NCBI GenBank assembly: GCA_043820985.1
Contig: JBDRDH010000123.1
Span: 1 to 64,000, forward strand
From: JAAYXS01 sp043820985
GTDB lineage: Bacteria > Planctomycetota > Phycisphaerae > UBA1845 > Fen-1342
Direction of reading: 5' to 3'
DNA: 64,000 bases
Below the pieces are notes generated by a model. The model made no database searches. It was not told the DNA's origin and saw nothing but the letters and a program-made list of their open reading frames with translations. Positions 25,698 to 34,276 of the stretch are shown one piece after another. Every line of letters begins with the position of its first letter. Within the stretch, counting starts at the first letter, position 1. Both the position numbers and the translations under genes were made by a program.

Positions 25698-28547
25698 CTA
25701 TCCGCCGCCAACGATTCTGATGAACTCGTCAATGTCGTAGGCATTTACACTGCCATCACCATTGCAGTCAGCAAGCATCTGGTCGCAGTCCGGGTAGGTG
25801 GCCTCATAGTCGCAATTGGGACTGAGCGCGCAGATGAATGGATCGATGTCGTAAGCATTGACGATGCCGTCGCAGTTCAAGTCACCGAGTGAATGGCGTT
25901 GAATAGCCCACAGTTCACGGCCAATCGACTCCTCATAGGCCGAGAAATACAGCCGGTCGCCGCTAACCACCAATTCCTGCGGCGAGGCGTGTAACGGACC
26001 GGGCGCGATATCCGAAACACGATAGGTACCAGCCTCGGTCCCATCGCTGCACCATAGTTCAACGCCGAATACTCCATCGGTGGCGGCGAAATATACTCGG
26101 TCATGATACGCAACCACTTCCCATATCGTTGATCCCTCGGGACCAGGATATATGTCCTTAACCAGGTGCGTACCGTCGGGAGTGCTATCTGAGACCCACA
26201 GCTCGCGGCCATGTGCATCATCAACCGCGCTGAAAAACATGAGCTCACCGATATTCGCCAGATACTCTGGCCCGGAACTTCCGACACCCTCGTAGATGTC
26301 TTTCACCATGTAAGTCCCTGCGATAGTGCCATCGCTGAACCACAGCTCGCGCCCGTGAACGCCATCATTGGCGACAAAAAACAGCGTATCATTCATAGCC
26401 GCCAGATTGTCCGGCTCAGATGATCCCACGTTAGGCCAGATATCGCTAACCTGTAGGGTACCTTCTTCTGTGCCGTTGCTTTTCCACAGTTCAATGCCGT
26501 TAGAGCCATCTTCAGCTTGAAAGTAGGCGAATCCATCTACATCACATATATAGTACGGATTCGAATCGCCAACAGGATTGATATCAGCAACGGCGTGGGT
26601 ACCTTCTTCCGTACCATTGCTGGTCCAAAGTTCGCTGCCGAGTTCCGTATCACGTCCCACGAAGAATAAAACGCCACCTACCTCGGTCAAATACCAGGCG
26701 CTTATGTCCGAAACACGATAAGTTCCAGGCTCAGTACCATCACTGCGCCACAGGTCCCAATTTCCCTGGAAATATAGTAGGCCATTGACATCTACTAACA
26801 TTTGTGGACGCACTTCATGAACGCATACTGTACCCGCCTCCGCACCATCGCTCTTCCACAACATTCTGTCGTAAACATTGCCACTCTCAGACGCCACAAA
26901 GAACAACGTGTCGTCCACTGCCGTAAGCAACAATGGGCAAAACCAGTACGAGTAAACCATTGGATCAGGTCCGGGACGTATGTCACGAGTAAGCCTGGTT
27001 CCCTCAAGCGTGCCATCGCTGATCCATAGCTCTGTGCCGGTTGCTGGTTCAGTGGCGACAAAGGACAGTTTGTTGTTATAGCTCGTAAGATATTGTGGGT
27101 TGGCACTGTTCGAAGCCGGTGCAACATCGACCATCATCTGCGTGCCCGCTTCCGTACCATCGCTGTACCATAGTTCATAGCCATGCACGCCATCATGATC
27201 ACTGAAATACAGTCTATTCATTACGGCAGCGAGATTTTTCGGTCCGGAAGACGTGTTATCGCCGGGAGTAATATCACGTGTCACGAATGTGCCTTCCATG
27301 GTTCCATCCGTGCGCCATACTTCTTCACCCAAGCTGTCATCCTCGGCCACAAAATATACCAGGCCATTTGCAAATGTCAGATCATGGGGTTGAACACCAT
27401 AGAAACCACCGCGCACCAGGATAGTTCCAGATTCTGTGCCATCGCTTTTCCAAATCCCAGATCCTTGGGGGGCATCTCCAACCAGGAAGAGTACGCCATC
27501 GGCGTTAGTTAAATAGCTATTCGAAGCAAGTCCATTACCAGTTCCAAGATCCAAGTCCTTCACAAGTATCGTGCCCTCCGACGTACCATCGCTCTTCCAC
27601 AGTTCGTATCCACTGATACCGTCATTTGCACGAAAGAATAATACTTGGCCGATGGCGATCATCGGGGTTGGCAGTGAACCACTCGACCCAGTGTTAATGT
27701 CTGCCACCAGAGTCGTCCCGGTTTCAGTGCCGTCTGAGCGCCATAGTTCCTGTCCGTGCTCACCGTCATCAGCGCAGCAGAATAACACACCATTCATGTT
27801 TGCCAGTGTTGGAGTACTGGCTGTAAGAGCACCCTCCGAGCCCGAGCGAATATCCTTGACCATAAAGGTTCCAGCAGTTGTGCCGTCACTAACCCATAGC
27901 TCAGGACCGTTTAATCCGTCATCTGCGACAAAGAACAGCATATTACCCACGGCGGTGAGCGATTTGGGAGACGATCCGTTCAACCCGGAATATATGTCTT
28001 TAACAAGAGTCGTGCCCTCAGTGGTGCCGTCAGTGCACCACAACTCTGAGCCATTAATCCCGTCATCGGCCGCAAAGAACAGTACGTCACTAACAACCAC
28101 CAGCTGTTGTGGTGACGAGCTGTCGGCGCCGATCGCGATATCAGCAATCAGGCATGTCCCGGCATCAGTGCCATCACTGCGCCATAGCTCCGTTCCATGA
28201 TCATCATCAGTCGCACGGAAGACACACAGTCCATTAAACCGAGTGTGATAGGCGTAGAAGCGTGAATTCACGAAATTAGCCCCGGTGGTAATTCCGGGAC
28301 GAATGTCCTTCACCATCCGCGTGCCCGTCGTCGTCCCATCAGTAATCCAAAGCTCCGTGCCAAACTCCGGGTGCCAGGCCGTGAAATACACCTGCCCGTT
28401 AATTTCCAGAAAGCCGACTGGCTCTGACGAGTCCGGATTAGCGACGGTCGCGATGTCCGCGACCAGATATGGAGCTTCGTCTGCCTGTACCAACCCAAAG
28501 CAGCCCATTAGCATGCTGAGCACGATAAGTGATATTCGCAACATCAT
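25698..28547 (-). CDS. Secreted ELWxxDGT-repeat protein with dockerin-like C-terminus
   Basis: 949 residues. The signal peptide (MMLRISLIVLSMLMGCFGLVQA) is preceded by GGAGG at 8 bases from ATG 28547. The body is about 17 copies of a roughly 50-residue unit ELWxSDGTxxGTxxVKDIxPG followed by LFFVADDGxxGxELW, the ELWxxDGT repeat, probably beta-propeller blades. The last 65 residues hold two Ca-binding EF-hand-type loops (GDLNCDGIVNAYDID and ADCNGDGSVNAYDID), the dockerin-like tail of many exported planctomycete proteins. Likely extracellular or surface attached; partner and function unknown. Unit 11 is irregular (MLWKSDGAEAGT). Confidence 0.9.
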   Translation of the reverse strand: MMLRISLIVLSMLMGCFGLVQADEAPYLVADIATVANPDSSEPVGFLEINGQVYFTAWHPEFGTELWITDGTTTGTRMVKDIRPGITTGANFVNSRFYAYHTRFNGLCVFRATDDDHGTELWRSDGTDAGTCLIADIAIGADSSSPQQLVVVSDVLFFAADDGINGSELWCTDGTTEGTTLVKDIYSGLNGSSPKSLTAVGNMLFFVADDGLNGPELWVSDGTTAGTFMVKDIRSGSEGALTASTPTLANMNGVLFCCADDGEHGQELWRSDGTETGTTLVADINTGSSGSLPTPMIAIGQVLFFRANDGISGYELWKSDGTSEGTILVKDLDLGTGNGLASNSYLTNADGVLFLVGDAPQGSGIWKSDGTESGTILVRGGFYGVQPHDLTFANGLVYFVAEDDSLGEEVWRTDGTMEGTFVTRDITPGDNTSSGPKNLAAVMNRLYFSDHDGVHGYELWYSDGTEAGTQMMVDVAPASNSANPQYLTSYNNKLSFVATEPATGTELWISDGTLEGTRLTRDIRPGPDPMVYSYWFCPLLLTAVDDTLFFVASESGNVYDRMLWKSDGAEAGTVCVHEVRPQMLVDVNGLLYFQGNWDLWRSDGTEPGTYRVSDISAWYLTEVGGVLFFVGRDTELGSELWTSNGTEEGTHAVADINPVGDSNPYYICDVDGFAYFQAEDGSNGIELWKSNGTEEGTLQVSDIWPNVGSSEPDNLAAMNDTLFFVANDGVHGRELWFSDGTIAGTYMVKDIYEGVGSSGPEYLANIGELMFFSAVDDAHGRELWVSDSTPDGTHLVKDIYPGPEGSTIWEVVAYHDRVYFAATDGVFGVELWCSDGTEAGTYRVSDIAPGPLHASPQELVVSGDRLYFSAYEESIGRELWAIQRHSLGDLNCDGIVNAYDIDPFICALSPNCDYEATYPDCDQMLADCNGDGSVNAYDIDEFIRIVGGG

Positions 28548-28734
28548 CGCACGATCCTCCTGAGTTACGTCGTTAAACATTAAGGGTGTTACCACCCCTA
28601 TCCCCATTATATACCGGTTAACTCACATGGAGAGTACATTTTGTGTGCCACAAACACGCATTAATTCAGTTTACTGACGCATCGTCGTTGGTGCAACGAA
28701 ATTCCCCCCCTTGCAGATCAGGCCAGGACATGCC

Positions 28735-28845
28735 CTACGCCTCCCCCTCCTCCACAATCTCCGCCACCGGCGGTTGCGGGGATTCGTACTTCGGGATCTC
28801 CGGCTCGGGAACGGATTTGATCAGGCGGGCGATGATTTTGTGCAT
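28735..28845 (-). CDS. Possible small protein of 36 residues
   Basis: The frame starts MHKIIARLIKSVPEPEIPKY, continues with a Pro/Glu-rich stretch and ends EEGEA. Its codons have the high third-position GC of genuine genes here, unlike the surrounding gap. No clear ribosome site is visible, and the frame is open for some distance upstream, so it may also be the 3' remnant of a lost gene. Confidence 0.25.
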   Translation of the reverse strand: MHKIIARLIKSVPEPEIPKYESPQPPVAEIVEEGEA

Positions 28846-28946
28846 GATTGTTGTAAAAACTAACTCAGAGCGCTGATCTGGCACATTTTGACAGCGCAGT
28901 CCACCGGTGGACGTACAGGATTTCGTTGTTATCTAACCTCCCAGCG

Positions 28947-28974
28947 CAAACGTGTTTCACATGAAACACGTTTG
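28947..28974. promoter_or_regulatory. parS-like palindrome (possible ParB-binding site)
   Basis: Arms CAAACGTGTTTCA (28947-28959) and TGAAACACGTTTG (28962-28974) pair perfectly around a 2-base centre. The inner 16 bases, TGTTTCACATGAAACA (28953-28968), differ from the bacterial parS consensus TGTTTCACGTGAAACA at one central position. No parA/parB or gidA/gidB genes are near. Confidence 0.5.
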
Positions 28975-29214
28975 TGCGGTGCGGGCAGATTGGGTGCTTG
29001 CTCGCGCTACGCGTTCTGATTGGATGGTTTGGCCGGTCGCTGATCCCGATTTGTTGGGACGGTTCTGATTTGGCCGGTCGCTCACGCTCGCGGTTCTGAT
29101 TGGAGGCGCTGGCTTGCGCTGCGGGCTGGATTGCTTTGGGACGGCCGGTACGGAGCCCGGCCGCTACGTTAGGCGCTGGCCGGCGCGGCGCGTTCGGATT
29201 GGATGCGAGATGGC

Positions 29215-31452
29215 TTACTTCGGCGGGAAATCCTTGGGCATCCAGGCGGGCAGGTCGGCTACCTGCTCGCGGGCGGCTTTTGAAGTCGGCACGCCCCAGG
29301 CTTCGAAGAAGGGGCCCAGGTTGCGACCGATTGTTTGGGACATGCGTATCATCCATTGATCGCGTTTCTCGTCATCGCTTTGCGGACGCTTATCGGCCGG
29401 CAACTGGCGGTATTCGGCGAAAACCCTCCGGTAGACGTCCCAGCCGAATTCCTCCTTGATCTGCATGTACATCAACAGGGCCAGGAACGGTTTGCTCTTC
29501 CAGACTTCAAAGTCAGCACCGCCGTCGAAGTACGCGCGTAGCATCTTTTGACGCGCGTCGCCAAAGAGTTCCGGCCGGCTTTCCTCGTACTTGCCACAGA
29601 CGCTCTCAAACACATATAGCGTAAAGAGGTTCACCGTGACCTCGCCCGCTCCGGCGAAGGTCCAGTCCGGGGATTGATGGTTGTGTCCCAGTTCGTGAAA
29701 CAGCCCCCAGGTCCCTTCCCGCAAACGCTTAACGTCCGTCATCACTTCGACGGCGTCGAGATGGGTCATGATCGGATAGCCCGCGTGCATGTACCCAGCG
29801 CTGATTTGCCGATCCGCCACAATCCGTTCGGGCCGCGTACGTTCCAAAGGTTGGGCCGCCAGCTCGGCACAGGCATCGGCGATTTCATCCCACAGCCGCA
29901 GCAGTGTCGCCGGGTCGTCGAGGTCGCGGATGGACTCGGACGGCACGGTCACGATGATCTTGTCGGAGGCCAGTTCCGCCCACGGTCCCGGCCGCGCGCG
30001 GATCTCATCGCGCCAATCTTCCAGCTTGGTCTGATCGAGGACGAAGAGCGGGGCCTCGACGACGCCGCGGATATCAACCGGGATGACATCCAAATCGCAA
30101 GCGGGCGGGACCTCGATGTAGATCAGCCCGCCGAACGCGTTCGCCGCCAGCGTACTGGGTTGATCCAAATCAAACCGGCGTGAGATTTCCGGACAGCGCG
30201 TCCACTTGTCCTGGCTCCATAGCTTATCCTGGTGCGCGCCGATACGAACGTGGAGTGGATCGCGTGGTTCGGCGGCATCTTGATCCTGCTTAAAAACTCT
30301 GGACGGTACTTTGATTGTGATGGGGCGGCCCGGTATGGCGTACAAGCCGGTGCCGTGCCAGCCGGGTACACTGGTATCGACGTTGATGGTCCGGGATACT
30401 TTCCTGGCCCCGGTGGGCACACTGCCCGGGAATGAATCCGCCGCCCGATGAGCGCGTACTCGCCGGGGTGACAGCTTCATGGCTTCGTCAAGCTGCAAGG
30501 TGAGTGCCAGACGTTTCAGCGGGGTCTTCATCGTCACGGGCTTTTCTACTGTGGGCACGATCTGCTGGCGCCGGCCGCGTTGCAATTTGCGCAGTTGCGG
30601 CCGGAGCAGGGTGTCATCCGCCGGCAGACAACGTGCGGTTTGCACCGCCGTCCACAATGCCTGTGTGGCGTCGGCTTCGGGTAACTTGCCGGCGACCAAC
30701 GCCGCCACCGCTCGTGAGGCCTGGCACAATTCGTTTGGCACAGCGCTAACGGCGTAGCCCACTTCGGTAGTCTTCTTCAGATAGCCGTCATTCCAGATGA
30801 TGCCGCTGGTCGTGAGTAGTTTGTTCCCTGGGTGCTCGTCAAGCTCACGGTCCGGATTAAGCTGTAGCCAACCCCAACCGAGGCCGGCAGTAATCATGCC
30901 GCCACCGTCGTGCACATACCGCTTGACTCGACCAATATCGGTCTCGGATAGCACGTGCGTGCTGCAACAGATTACGTCGAACTCGCTCAGGTTTCGCGTC
31001 CAGCGCTCTCCGTTCAACCGCTCGACCTTGGCTCCGTGTACTGACAGCAGCGCCGCCAGGGCCGGATGCTTGTGCACGCCGACGCGGAGGGCGTCTTTCC
31101 GATCGCCGCGTTGACCGGCCGCCCATAAAACGGAATTTACTACCAGCCGGCCGGTGTCCGCTTTCGTAAGGGCTTCGCTGCCAAGATAGCCATCGTGCCC
31201 AAACGCCACGACGCGGCCATGCTCCACCCGTGCCGCGGCCACGACCGGCTCATTGACCTCCTGTCCGCTCCGTCCCACGGCAACCGGGAATGCCTGGTCG
31301 CCGAAGACGCACAGCGGACCCGGTACACCCGGCGCCGCGATTTCACTGACACCATTCAACAGCACGCGCAGGTCGGCGTCGTCCGCGCTCGCCGAACCGA
31401 TCACCAGGCCGGCGGTTAATAGCAGGATACACGAACAAATACGAGCACTCAT
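29215..31452 (-). CDS. Secreted M60/enhancin-like zinc metallopeptidase
   Basis: 745 residues. The signal peptide ends GSASA (ATG 31452 follows GGAG at about 7 bases). Residues 30-250 look like a ThuA/GATase-like domain (VVAFGHDGYLG, YVHDGGGMITAGLGWGW). The catalytic region has the gluzincin motif HELGHNHQ (HExxH) with the third ligand Glu in GAGEVT, as in M60-type (enhancin/mucin-targeting) peptidases. LIYIEVPPACD is the usual domain preceding the active site. Substrates of the family are O-glycoproteins; here the target is unknown. Upstream lies the repeat array at 31569. Confidence 0.85.
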   Translation of the reverse strand: MSARICSCILLLTAGLVIGSASADDADLRVLLNGVSEIAAPGVPGPLCVFGDQAFPVAVGRSGQEVNEPVVAAARVEHGRVVAFGHDGYLGSEALTKADTGRLVVNSVLWAAGQRGDRKDALRVGVHKHPALAALLSVHGAKVERLNGERWTRNLSEFDVICCSTHVLSETDIGRVKRYVHDGGGMITAGLGWGWLQLNPDRELDEHPGNKLLTTSGIIWNDGYLKKTTEVGYAVSAVPNELCQASRAVAALVAGKLPEADATQALWTAVQTARCLPADDTLLRPQLRKLQRGRRQQIVPTVEKPVTMKTPLKRLALTLQLDEAMKLSPRRVRAHRAADSFPGSVPTGARKVSRTINVDTSVPGWHGTGLYAIPGRPITIKVPSRVFKQDQDAAEPRDPLHVRIGAHQDKLWSQDKWTRCPEISRRFDLDQPSTLAANAFGGLIYIEVPPACDLDVIPVDIRGVVEAPLFVLDQTKLEDWRDEIRARPGPWAELASDKIIVTVPSESIRDLDDPATLLRLWDEIADACAELAAQPLERTRPERIVADRQISAGYMHAGYPIMTHLDAVEVMTDVKRLREGTWGLFHELGHNHQSPDWTFAGAGEVTVNLFTLYVFESVCGKYEESRPELFGDARQKMLRAYFDGGADFEVWKSKPFLALLMYMQIKEEFGWDVYRRVFAEYRQLPADKRPQSDDEKRDQWMIRMSQTIGRNLGPFFEAWGVPTSKAAREQVADLPAWMPKDFPPK

Positions 31453-31531
31453 CAACAACTCCTGGCAATTACTATACACTGATACCCGCCGGTGGGCATT
31501 TCGCCGCGGTAGGCGGGTTTCAAATCACTTT

Positions 31532-31560
31532 GTAGCGGCCGACCTCCGTGTCGGCCGTCA
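31532..31560. repeat. GTAGCGGCC-family hairpin
   Basis: Arms CGGCCGAC (31536-31543) and GTCGGCCG (31550-31557), preceded by GTAG. A single hairpin form of the element whose paired form sits at 18781-18860. Confidence 0.7.
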
Positions 31561-31568
31561 ACATGTGG

Positions 31569-31804
31569 CATGCCCGCGCTTTCAGCTTGGCACCCTAATC
31601 CGAGCCCGAAGCGCCAGCGAGGGTTGAGGTCAGGATCCAAGGGGCCAAGGATTCAAGTGCCGGTTAACACATGCCCGCGCTTTCAGCTTGGCACCCTAAT
31701 CCGAGCCCGAAGCGCAAGCGAGGGTTGAGGTCAGGATCCAAGGGGCCAAGGATTCAAGAGCCGGTTAACACATGCCCGCGCTTACAGCTTGGGCATGGCA
31801 CCCC
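31569..31804. repeat. 101-base tandem repeat, two full copies plus a partial third
   Basis: Copies start at 31569 and 31670 (CATGCCCGCGCTTTCAGCTT), and a third partial copy starts at 31771. The period is 101 bases and the first two copies are nearly identical. Each contains CTAATCCGAGCCCGAAGCG and GAGGGTTGAGGTCAGGATCC. The third copy ends as the palindrome ATGCCCGCGC...GGGCATGGCA seen at 45343 and 45525. No gene lies in 31453-31834. Confidence 0.85.
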
Positions 31805-31834
31805 GCTTCACTCAACGCCGCACTACATTAACGC

Positions 31835-32830
31835 TCAGGGCAACGCCCGCGGTTCATCAAAACGCCACAAGCCCACGGCTTGGGCGTCGGCGTATGCCTG
31901 GCGGAGTTCGGCGCGGGTTGGGTGGCGATTGATGTCGGCGAACTGGACGCCGGTGGCATCATCCCCTTTGCCAGCCCGGCCGACTTCGTTCTCCGGCCGG
32001 TACTGGTCCATGATGTTCACGAAGGTGTCCTGCGACAATTCGGCCAGCCAGCGGAAGATTTCGCGCGATTCGTCCAGTAGGCCGGGCATTACCAAGTGGC
32101 GAATCAGCAGGCCGCGCACGGCTACGCCTGCGCTGGTCGTGTGCAGGTCGCCGACCTGTTTATGCATGGCGGCGATCGCCGCACGGGCTTTTTCGGGGTA
32201 ATCGGCGGCGTGGCACAGGCGGGCGGCGGTAGCGGAGTGCCAGAATTTGAAATCCGGCATGTAGATATCGATCAGGCCGTCCAGCAGGGCCAGGGACGCG
32301 ACCGAATCGTACGCGCTGGTGTTGTACACCACCGGCAGGCGTAGCCCGTCCTCAATGGCCAGGGCCAGGGCCTCGATTACCTGCGGTACGACGTGCTCCG
32401 GCGTGACCAGGTTGATGTTGTGGCAGCCGGCGGATTGCAGTTCGAGCATGAGGCGCGCCACCTGTTCACAATCCATGTCACGCCCGACGCCCTTTTGCGA
32501 GATATCCCAGTTCTGACAGAAGACGCAGTGCAGATTGCAGCCGCCGAAGAATATCGTCCCACTCCCCCGCGTGCCGCGCAGGCAATCCTCCTCGCCCATA
32601 TGCGCCCCGGCGGAGCAGAACCGCGCGTGCCGCCCGACGCCGCAATAGCCCAGTTCGCCGGCGGTACGATCGACACTGCAGGCGCGCGGACACGCCCGAC
32701 AATGCTGGAGTTCCTCCCGCGCCCACTCCACGCGTTGCCCAAGACTCTCCCGCACAGCAGGATTCATATACCGTGGTTGGGTGTCGTCGAGGATAAACAG
32801 GTTGGGCGATTTCATGTGGCTCGGTTTCAT
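31835..32830 (-). CDS. PflX-like radical SAM protein (COG1313 type)
   Basis: 331 residues. The radical SAM motif is CNLHCVFC inside FFGGCNLHCVFCQNWDIS, the signature of the PflX/AmmeMemoRadiSam-type group. An upstream Cys cluster (CRACPRACSVDRTAGELGYC) probably binds another Fe-S centre. IYMPDFKFW and LVMPGLLDES are also family hallmarks. Proteins of this type are often encoded with Memo and AMMECR1 proteins; a Memo protein is 18 kb away and I see no AMMECR1 gene. Function unknown; resemblance to pyruvate formate-lyase activase is only by fold. ATG 32830 or 32815. Confidence 0.85.
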   Translation of the reverse strand: MKPSHMKSPNLFILDDTQPRYMNPAVRESLGQRVEWAREELQHCRACPRACSVDRTAGELGYCGVGRHARFCSAGAHMGEEDCLRGTRGSGTIFFGGCNLHCVFCQNWDISQKGVGRDMDCEQVARLMLELQSAGCHNINLVTPEHVVPQVIEALALAIEDGLRLPVVYNTSAYDSVASLALLDGLIDIYMPDFKFWHSATAARLCHAADYPEKARAAIAAMHKQVGDLHTTSAGVAVRGLLIRHLVMPGLLDESREIFRWLAELSQDTFVNIMDQYRPENEVGRAGKGDDATGVQFADINRHPTRAELRQAYADAQAVGLWRFDEPRALP

Positions 32831-33118
32831 GCGTTCTGGTGGGGGTATTTTAGTGTGGATTTGATAGGCTTTGTAGCGGTTTGCGATCCCGCGTGCACCC
32901 CGGTGCTATCCACCCTACAAGAGCCTAAAGTCCTTGATATGTAGCTCGATCGCGCTAACCAATCCCCTTTCCGGACAACCTGATCCTCGACCTAGACAGC
33001 TCGCTTAGCGAGACCTACAGACACCGGGAGTTTTCCCCCGTGAGGCTCAGAATGACCCTTGGACGCGCGGGGTCATTTTGTAGCTCTCGACCCGATTGTT
33101 AAACCATCCTCCTTCTAG
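32831..33118. other. Gap between radical SAM gene and second R-M system
   Basis: No gene. A hairpin AATGACCC (33051-33058) and GGGTCATT (33070-33077) followed by a few T residues may be a weak terminator near the end of the minus-strand restriction gene. Confidence 0.4.
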
Positions 33119-34276
33119 CTAGAGTGCTATGATCCGTTTCAGAAACTCGACGGATTCGCATTCATCAATCGCTGCATCTGGTGTAACTATCAGGTCGTTG
33201 ATCGTCTTGCCCTCAAACTGCGTCACACCCCGTGAATTGCGGCCAGACCAATGACGAAGCAGAACCGTGGAGCGAAGCAGGTCTCTCTGGAACATTGAGA
33301 TCAGCACAGTGTTGACGATCTTTCCGGGATCAACGCCGACAAAGTAGAACATGAATACCGATCTATCCCCGGTGAGATACTCGAGCATTTTGTCGAGGTT
33401 GTATGCTTTGGGATTTGAATTCAGGATCATGATCTTCGTCTTTACATCCGTCTCAGTATCGAATGCATCGAAACGCTTGTGGTAGTCACCCAGTGTGTTG
33501 TCCGTCTTGAACTGGGGGATGCATCTATCCCCAGACTTCAAAGCAGAGACCAATTGTTGCCGCAATGATTCATTCTCTCCAGCAATGAGATATTCGATAA
33601 TCCGACCACGAACATTGACATTGTCAATGAGCGCGGCTAGTAAAATCTCTGTTTTGAACTTGTCAACCTGCGCATCCAGTTCTGCCTTGAGCACGACACA
33701 ATCTTTTGCGTCAACAAAGCGCATCGCTCGTCTTGGAGCCTCAAGAATTGCATCCAATGCCTTTTCGCTCACCTCATACTTGGTTCCCGATGGGGAAATG
33801 TTGTTCGTCGCCTCCACGAGTCGGGCTAGGTTGCCATCAAATCCTATCTCTGCATGAATTGCGTAAAGCCTGCCAATGTTCGCGGCAATGTTACCGATTC
33901 CCTCAAACTCTCGGACAATGTCAGACCCGTTAAAGCTACCTCTGATGTTGTTCTCTCTGAGTTCTTGTGAGCTATGACTTATTTTCTTCAGAAAAGTCGT
34001 GTTTGCGATCAGGCAGTGATTCTGTGATGGAGTTACGAGACACACGATGAAAGGCCGGTCGTCGTACTTATGGAGCCTGGAAAGAGAAACAACTGTATTC
34101 CCAAAATTACGACTAGCTGATGAGCTGAATCGCAAGGCGAAGTCGGCGCAGAAGTAGACTGAGCGATCTTTGACTAGATGAAATGCACCTGCCACAATGC
34201 GTGCTAATCGCGCCTTGTTGTTGATTCCATCATTCTCTTTAATCAATTTCAAAACTCGGTATAGGGCGTCATTCAT
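33119..34276 (-). CDS. Probable restriction endonuclease of a second R-M system (family not recognised)
   Basis: 385 residues. The gene starts 8 bases inside the end of an N6-adenine methyltransferase gene on the same strand, the classic position of a cognate type II nuclease. Internal sequence gives no PD-(D/E)XK core I can defend; conserved-looking stretches are YFCADFALRFSSSA, VCLVTPSQNHCLIAN and LLRHWSGRNSRGVTQFEGK. Base composition is clearly lower in GC than flanking genes, and codons such as ATA, AGA and TTG are commoner, which suggests recent transfer with its methylase. The nuclease function is an inference from position only. Confidence 0.55.
   Translation of the reverse strand: MNDALYRVLKLIKENDGINNKARLARIVAGAFHLVKDRSVYFCADFALRFSSSASRNFGNTVVSLSRLHKYDDRPFIVCLVTPSQNHCLIANTTFLKKISHSSQELRENNIRGSFNGSDIVREFEGIGNIAANIGRLYAIHAEIGFDGNLARLVEATNNISPSGTKYEVSEKALDAILEAPRRAMRFVDAKDCVVLKAELDAQVDKFKTEILLAALIDNVNVRGRIIEYLIAGENESLRQQLVSALKSGDRCIPQFKTDNTLGDYHKRFDAFDTETDVKTKIMILNSNPKAYNLDKMLEYLTGDRSVFMFYFVGVDPGKIVNTVLISMFQRDLLRSTVLLRHWSGRNSRGVTQFEGKTINDLIVTPDAAIDECESVEFLKRIIAL

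Larger units (their letters stand above)
28548..29214. other. Gene-poor gap with a parS-like palindrome and repeats
   Basis: This gap of 667 bases contains a possible 36-codon minus-strand frame (28735-28845), the palindrome at 28947-28974, and from 29030 to 29200 degenerate copies of dispersed repeats (GGCCGGTCGCT...GCGGTTCTGATTGG, and GACGGCCGGTACGGAGCCCG followed by GCCGCTACG). Confidence 0.6.

Noticed and set aside
31835..32830. Pyruvate formate-lyase activating enzyme
   Set aside because: The Cys arrangement and the FFGGCNLHCVFCQN motif fit the PflX/COG1313 group instead, and no formate-lyase gene is present.
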